A stretch of DNA of 34,115 nucleotides from assembly GCA_009731375.1 (NCBI GenBank), contig BJOX01000183.1:714661-748775 (forward strand). Reading direction: 5' to 3'. This DNA is from Paulinella micropora (Eukaryota; Cercozoa; Imbricatea; Euglyphida). The notes beneath the pieces were generated by a model. It searched no databases and was not told where the DNA came from. It was given only the letters and a program-made list of their open reading frames with translations. The translations under genes and the position numbers were made by a program. This document shows positions 24,633-34,115 of the stretch, piece after piece; within the stretch, counting starts at the first letter, position 1, and the number at the start of each line of letters is the position of its first letter.

Positions 24633-27323
24633 TTCCACCACCTCGAAACGATTACCTTGAGTAGTGTCCGGGTAGGATGACGTATCGGTCTCCGAGGCAG
24701 TGTTGTAGGCCTGAGCTCGACCGAAATTCGGGTTGGAGCTTGCCCACGAGCCTCCTCCTCCTCTGGGTGGGGGGGCTGGAGCTCGAACAGCTCTCCCTCC
24801 ATAAGGGGTATATCCCCGACCTCCTCCTCTTCCTCTCTGAGGGGTTCCCTGCCACCTCGAGGCTCCTCTCCATGTTCCTCGTCCTCGTCCTCCTCCTCCT
24901 CCTCCTCCTCCTCCTCCTCCTGCTCCTCCTTCTCGTCCTCTTTGAGAGGCCTTTAAGTTCTTTTGTCTCTCCCTTTCCTCCTTCTTCTCCTTCATCCTCT
25001 TCATGTAGGTAATGATTGCCTCTCGTAACTCCTCATCATCACACATATTGGCATACCAACCTTCGTTCACAGCGGCAATCTGAAGCATATTGAAAAGGCC
25101 CGGTTCCTTGCCTTCCGTCCTGCTCAGAAAATTTGCCCTTGCTGTTGGGTTCTGCCTATCATGATTGAAAGAGCAGTCTCTGTTCTCCATCTGTGCCTTA
25201 CACTGCAAGCCCGCGAACCACCTCCAACATGCGGTCTTCAGGTCTGGCTCTCTCTGTCTCTTCCAACCGGCAACTCTGTTTGTGTACGTGGCTTGTGCGC
25301 CAACAGGTACACCGCCTGCCTGTGCCGTATGTGCCTCCGTGAGCGAGTCCATGTTTGAGCATGCACTCATCACTTCTTGAAACAGTGCTGACGGAGCAAC
25401 GCTTTGAACCGTATTTTCGAACACGTGTGTCTCGAGGAAGTTCTTGGACTTCACTGAGCTAAACGTCGAGCATTGTTGTATGAGCTGAGTAAGCTTACTC
25501 GGGTTAACTGTGTGTAACGCCGAAAAGAAATAGAGGATGATCGACTTGCGGCCATAGAATAGCCCATAGGAGGAAACTACCTCCGTAAGGGTCGCCGCCA
25601 AGCCAACAGCACTCCTCAAACTCATCGCCACTGTCTCAAAGATTTCAAATCCTATGAGAGTACCAGTGCAGAGATGCTGGTATCCATGAGATTGAAAATA
25701 TGAAATGAGTGTGGCCACCGCCAGTTCACACTGAGCGTCTAGGCCTGTTGCATTGTTTCTCTTAATCTCCTCCTTCTTTCTCAAAAACTTGTACTGTGTC
25801 AGATCAAATCCCTCCGAGACTAGAGATTGGTCAAAAACAGTAACAAGGGCCTCGTATTCCTGCGTTTCGTCGCAAGGAAAAGCCTTCATGCAGGCATTGA
25901 TCTCTTTGAGCTTGCTCAAAAGCGAAGCATCAGAGTCTTTGTCTGAGCTCGTCTTGGCATATAGCATGAGACTTGCCACTCCTCCTTTCTTCCCCTTGAA
26001 GGCATTTATGATGTTCTGTCTGTCCTTCTTCTCCGTGTTTGTGACCACCACCGTAGTTGAGCCCGAGGGTGCAGGGGCTGGTGGGGCAGGAGCTGGTGGG
26101 GTCAAATATGTCGGAGGGTGTGTCTTTGCACCACTCACTTTTGCTTTCATTCTTTCCAGTCTCATCGTCTTCTCGAACTCCTCATTCTCTTTCGCCTTCT
26201 TCTTCTCAGATATCACCAGCTTTTGAGCATGAGTGATAAAGGCCACCAATTCAGAAGCAGATCTGAGAAAATTATATTTCTCCACATATTGGTCAACACC
26301 TGCTTTGTTGGCGACCGGTGGTGCGTTACTAAGTGATTTAAGGACAGAGTGATCCTTGGTAGGAATCCATCTCTTCCATGCCTCCTTGTGCAGTAACGCA
26401 CCCATCAACAGTCTGATCTTGGTCAGAACTCTGTCGGTCTTCTCTAACTCATCAATCACAGGATGAGTTTCTCCTGCTGCCTTAATGCTTTTTTCCATCT
26501 CTGCCTTCCCCTCCTCCAAGGCCTTTATTTCCATTGTAAAAAAATGAAATATGCCACTCGAGTTTTTCGAACCCAGATTGGTCTTCATTTTTGTTACATC
26601 GACTGCCTCCTGACCAGTCGCGAGGAATCTGGCCGTTGCTCTTGGGTTTGTGTACTGGAGGTAACCCTCACATCGTGGGCCGTATGTACGTTCCCAAATC
26701 AGGGTTTGAGTGTACACCCCAAAGATAGCATCGAGTAATTCAAGGTGGGTGTGTGTGTCCCCAAACTTGATATGCTGTATCTTCTTTCTCTCTTCTGGAT
26801 CAGAGACCAGTTTGCCGAGGAGCTGTGCTGTGTTTGATAATAGGATATAGACATCCTTTTTAGCACGACTTTTCTCTCTTCTTTGATCCTGAGGGATCCA
26901 CACATAGGTATCCTTCTCTACCCCCATCTTGTTATCAAACTCTTCTTTAGTGAGGTCATAGTGGTCTTGCACCCACTGTTGTTCCTCCACTGTGATCTCC
27001 TCTCCATCACTATGAATCAAGTCGATCATTTTTCGTCCTCCTCCTCCCGTGTAGGCAGGTGGTAAGGGATTACCATATGCTCCTCCTCCTCCCGTCTCTT
27101 CTTGTTCAAATCCTCCTTCATCTTCGTCTCCTCCATATCTTCCTTCATCATCCCAGCCCTCTTCTACTCCTCCTCCTACTCCTTCATCTCCTCCTCCTCC
27201 TTCATTCAATCCTCCTCCTCCTCCTTCATTCAATCCTCTTCCTCCTCCTCCTCCTGCTTCTTCTTCTTCTCTTCTTTGATCTGCCTCCGAGAATTCACTC
27301 ACTTCGGCGGTCTCTGTCGACAT
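24630..27323 (-). CDS. gag: Gag polyprotein, copy 2 (intact, 897 aa)
   Basis: ATG at 27323-27321, stop UGA at 24632-24630. Order: residues 1-95 Gly/Glu-rich low complexity encoded by (TCC)-type repeats on the plus strand; about 95-380 helical, with YVWIPQDQRREKSRAKK and no recognised fold; a proline/alanine hinge (PPAPAPPAPAPS) near 400; about 420-690 largely helical, perhaps the capsid region; a CCCH-type finger C699-X8-C708-X8-C717-X3-H721 (ACWRWFAGLQC, then DCSFNH); then a charged helix and an RGG/glycine-rich tail. Most Ty3/gypsy Gag proteins have a CCHC knuckle and are 300-500 residues; this one is larger and uses a CCCH arrangement. The role is virion-like particle assembly and RNA binding, inferred from its place upstream of pol. 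Confidence 0.85.
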   Translation of the reverse strand: MSTETAEVSEFSEADQRREEEEAGGGGGRGLNEGGGGGLNEGGGGDEGVGGGVEEGWDDEGRYGGDEDEGGFEQEETGGGGAYGNPLPPAYTGGGGRKMIDLIHSDGEEITVEEQQWVQDHYDLTKEEFDNKMGVEKDTYVWIPQDQRREKSRAKKDVYILLSNTAQLLGKLVSDPEERKKIQHIKFGDTHTHLELLDAIFGVYTQTLIWERTYGPRCEGYLQYTNPRATARFLATGQEAVDVTKMKTNLGSKNSSGIFHFFTMEIKALEEGKAEMEKSIKAAGETHPVIDELEKTDRVLTKIRLLMGALLHKEAWKRWIPTKDHSVLKSLSNAPPVANKAGVDQYVEKYNFLRSASELVAFITHAQKLVISEKKKAKENEEFEKTMRLERMKAKVSGAKTHPPTYLTPPAPAPPAPAPSGSTTVVVTNTEKKDRQNIINAFKGKKGGVASLMLYAKTSSDKDSDASLLSKLKEINACMKAFPCDETQEYEALVTVFDQSLVSEGFDLTQYKFLRKKEEIKRNNATGLDAQCELAVATLISYFQSHGYQHLCTGTLIGFEIFETVAMSLRSAVGLAATLTEVVSSYGLFYGRKSIILYFFSALHTVNPSKLTQLIQQCSTFSSVKSKNFLETHVFENTVQSVAPSALFQEVMSACSNMDSLTEAHTAQAGGVPVGAQATYTNRVAGWKRQREPDLKTACWRWFAGLQCKAQMENRDCSFNHDRQNPTARANFLSRTEGKEPGLFNMLQIAAVNEGWYANMCDDEELREAIITYMKRMKEKKEERERQKNLKASQRGREGGAGGGGGGGGGGGRGRGTWRGASRWQGTPQRGRGGGRGYTPYGGRAVRAPAPPPRGGGGSWASSNPNFGRAQAYNTASETDTSSYPDTTQGNRFEVVE

Positions 27324-28109
27324 GATGTCGTAGTAGTGATCAACAGGAGGACAGTGTCAGCTCCTATGTTTGGTTTTTGTTCGTTTGTGTTCTGTTCCTC
27401 CTTCAGTCGATTGACTAGTGAAGAGAGAAACTAATAGAGAGGGTAGGATAAGATTCCCTGTCCTCTATGAAACACTGTTTGTATGTTTGTTTTTGTTTGA
27501 GAAAAATAGTCTTTGAGACTTTCTCCGATTTCTTGTTCTCCTTACTCAGATTACTTTCTCCTCCTTCTTTTCTATATTGTATCTAGTATGAGGCACTTGG
27601 ACCTACACACAGATAGTAATAGAGAAGCTAGAAAAGCTCTCCTTGAGAAGTCGACAGTCGGTCGGATAGGTTCTCAGACCTACCTTTAGAAAACGATCAG
27701 AGATTTGCAAAAATACTCTGACGTATGTGTGAGATAATGCAGATAAATGCACAAACTAGAAGGGTAGAGTGTTGTGCTCCTGTCCCTATGCTTGTTTGTG
27801 TTTTGTGTGTGTTCCTTCACTCTTCTGTCCACCTCCTTCTTCTTGGTCTCTGTGTGAGAACAGCAAGAACGACAGAGAGTTTGTATCTGATGTCTCCTTG
27901 TGAGCACACAGATACTGATTGGGCTAGAGGGTACGAGACACCTGCTTGAGACCAATCAAATTATTTGTTTTGTGAAAGAGTTATGAGGGAGCTGTGTTGG
28001 AGTATTTGTTTTCGTCTGACGTCCCCGTGTGAGACAGGTCAGTGAAAATTCACTCTGTTGCCTGTGTGGCAAAGCAGAAAGAAATCACCCTAGTGATGTG
28101 GACTCCAAA
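27324..28109 (-). other. retrotransposon leader (5' UTR), with putative primer-binding site
   Basis: About 790 bp between the 5' LTR and the gag ATG, with no long frame in element sense. In element sense the leader begins TTTGGAGTCCACATCACTAG. A TGG two bases from the LTR end fits pairing with the CCA end of a tRNA (primer 3' end AGTGATGTGGACTCCA), but I cannot assign the tRNA. Small stems are visible (AGTGA/TCACT at 28041-28054; TAGGT/ACCTA near 27667) and could belong to packaging structure. Confidence 0.6.
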
Positions 28110-28346
28110 TGTAATGCCCCCAACGATAGCTCGTAAAAAGTCGGTAATACAACCAAACACAGTCCTCAAGAATGAGAATGATGTCTCGTTGTATTAGCTC
28201 AGTGAAGCCAAAAAGGAAAACGGCAACAGACCAGGAATAAAATAGCATCAGGTCCAATCCGGACAAATAATACTGAAAAACAAGCTGGTGCACCTGTCAC
28301 CAGGAAAAGGTATTTTTTACCGGCTATCCGGGGGGTGATGCCTACA
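28110..28346 (-). repeat. 5' LTR of retrotransposon copy 2 (237 bp)
   Basis: Element-sense TGTAGGC...GGCATTACA. It lies upstream of the leader and gag, so it carries the promoter. It is nearly identical to the LTR at 5850-6086 (differences seen: one C/T near the end, one A/G in AAATAGCATC), closer than to its own partner at 17731. The flank after 28346 is GGGT. Confidence 0.9.
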
Positions 28347-28350
28347 GGGT
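28347..28350. repeat. putative target-site duplication, right half (GGGT)
   Basis: Matches GGGT at 5846-5849, which flanks the copy 1 LTR, rather than CATG flanking the copy 2 3' LTR. Confidence 0.5.
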
Positions 28351-28472
28351 CAACTGACCTTAAACTGTGACTGTGTGTGTGTGTGTGTTAGTGTGTGTGT
28401 GCCACGGTCACAGTGCCACGGTGTGTGTGTGTGTGTGAGTGTGTATGTGGGTATGTATGTGTGTGAGTGTGT

Positions 28473-28527
<55 letters not shown>

Positions 28528-28998
28528 TGATATATATACATATATAAAATATAAAAAAAAAATTTAACACTTAATGTCACGTTTCTCTTTTTGTATCATA
28601 TCTCTTGATACCTCTTCCGTTTATTAATATCTCTTCTGCTTCCCACTCAGCTCGATGATTGGAAAGTATTATATAATATTTTATTAAAACCGCCAGTGCT
28701 TGCGTAAGCAAGTCTGGACTTTATTTTTTCCACTCCTGGATGTTGTTTTTTGAAGTTCCTACTTTATTTTTCCATCTTAGTAGGCTTGTCACTCATAGAG
28801 CCGCCCGCTGACTCGTGGCCCGAACTTTGAAATGATCAAAAATGACTTTGAAGAACACTTGCTTTTCATTACCGGTATATAATCAGTGTTTCCGTAAAGT
28901 TTGAAAAATAATATTGGTTACTGTACGACTTATGTCAAAACCTTTTCTTTTTTTTCTGCTGACTATCATTTCTTTCCTTCACCCCTTGCTTATCTGGT
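28351..28998. other. intergenic DNA downstream of SURF6, with (GT)n and (AT)n
   Basis: (GT)n with variants from 28371 to about 28470, (AT)n to 28524, then about 470 bp of unique A/T-rich sequence without a supported gene. It lies between the element and the 3' end of the minus-strand SURF6-like gene. Confidence 0.6.
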
Positions 28999-33988
<4,990 letters not shown>

Positions 33989-34010
33989 CTACCACGCCAA
34001 GACATACATA

Positions 34011-34115
34011 CAGAGAGAGAGAGAGGGGGGGGGGGGGGACAGAGAGAGAGAGATGAGAGAGAGAGATGAGAGAAAGAGAGAGATGAGAGAGAGAGAGAGA
34101 GATGAGAGAGAGAGA
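34011..34115. repeat. (GA)n with G run at the window end
   Basis: (GA)n and GAGAT repeats with about 14 G at 34026-34039. Presumably the next SURF6 intron upstream. Confidence 0.85.

Larger units (their letters stand above)
17731..28346 (-). mobile_element. Ty3/gypsy-type LTR retrotransposon, copy 2, full length (10.6 kb)
   Basis: In element sense: 5' LTR (28346-28110), leader with primer-binding site, gag (27323-24630), in-frame UGA, pol (24629-18816, one TAG), 3' non-coding region, polypurine tract, 3' LTR (17968-17731). It has every expected part, but the two outer flanks (CATG and GGGT) do not form a target-site duplication. The element as drawn may therefore be a chimera of two insertions. 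Confidence 0.85.

Overview
The window is a fragmented nuclear scaffold of a microsatellite-rich eukaryote, most likely a protist. Introns have GT/AG borders, host exons are tiny (28-113 nt), and there are no bacterial signatures. The dense (CT)n, (CTAT)n, (TCTG)n, (TTG/CTG)n, (GAT)n and (CA)n tracts, with eight N gaps, recall coccidian or chromerid-like alveolate genomes. That placement is inference; nothing in the sequence names the species.

Layout. (1) 1-5535: 3' part of an unidentified plus-strand host gene. Six short exons (2474-5535) join in perfect phase and end at a stop; two further candidate exons lie at 277-315 and 864-905. (2) 5536-5849: intergenic DNA with two related hairpins. 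(3) 5850-28346: LTR-retrotransposon DNA of the Ty3/gypsy type, element sense on the minus strand. Copy 1 (5850-14298) has a 3' LTR, an intact pol and a 5'-truncated gag with a stop. Copy 2 (17731-28346) has both LTRs, a leader, an intact gag, and a pol broken by one TAG. Between the copies lie microsatellites, a gap, a block of unknown DNA, and an AT-rich segment carrying a small ORF cut by the copy 2 LTR. That segment is present twice, identically, on either side of a 10-N gap. (4) 28347-28998: intergenic DNA. (5) 28999-33988: 3' part of a minus-strand host gene of the SURF6/RRP14 nucleolar family. Its four recognisable exons are separated by introns made almost wholly of microsatellites, and decayed extra copies of two exons lie in those introns.

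The element sits between two convergent host genes. Gag and Pol are in the same frame, separated by one UGA and with no AUG at the start of Pol, so Gag-Pol is probably made by stop-codon readthrough. Gag is large and carries a CCCH-type finger and an RGG-rich tail. Pol has protease (unusual DTMA active-site motif), reverse transcriptase, RNase H and integrase in Ty3/gypsy order, then about 300 extra residues of unknown role.

The outer LTRs (5850 and 28110) resemble each other more than either resembles the inner LTR (17731). They are flanked by a matching GGGT, while copy 2's own two flanks do not match. The present order of the two copies is therefore probably a recombination product or an assembly chimera.
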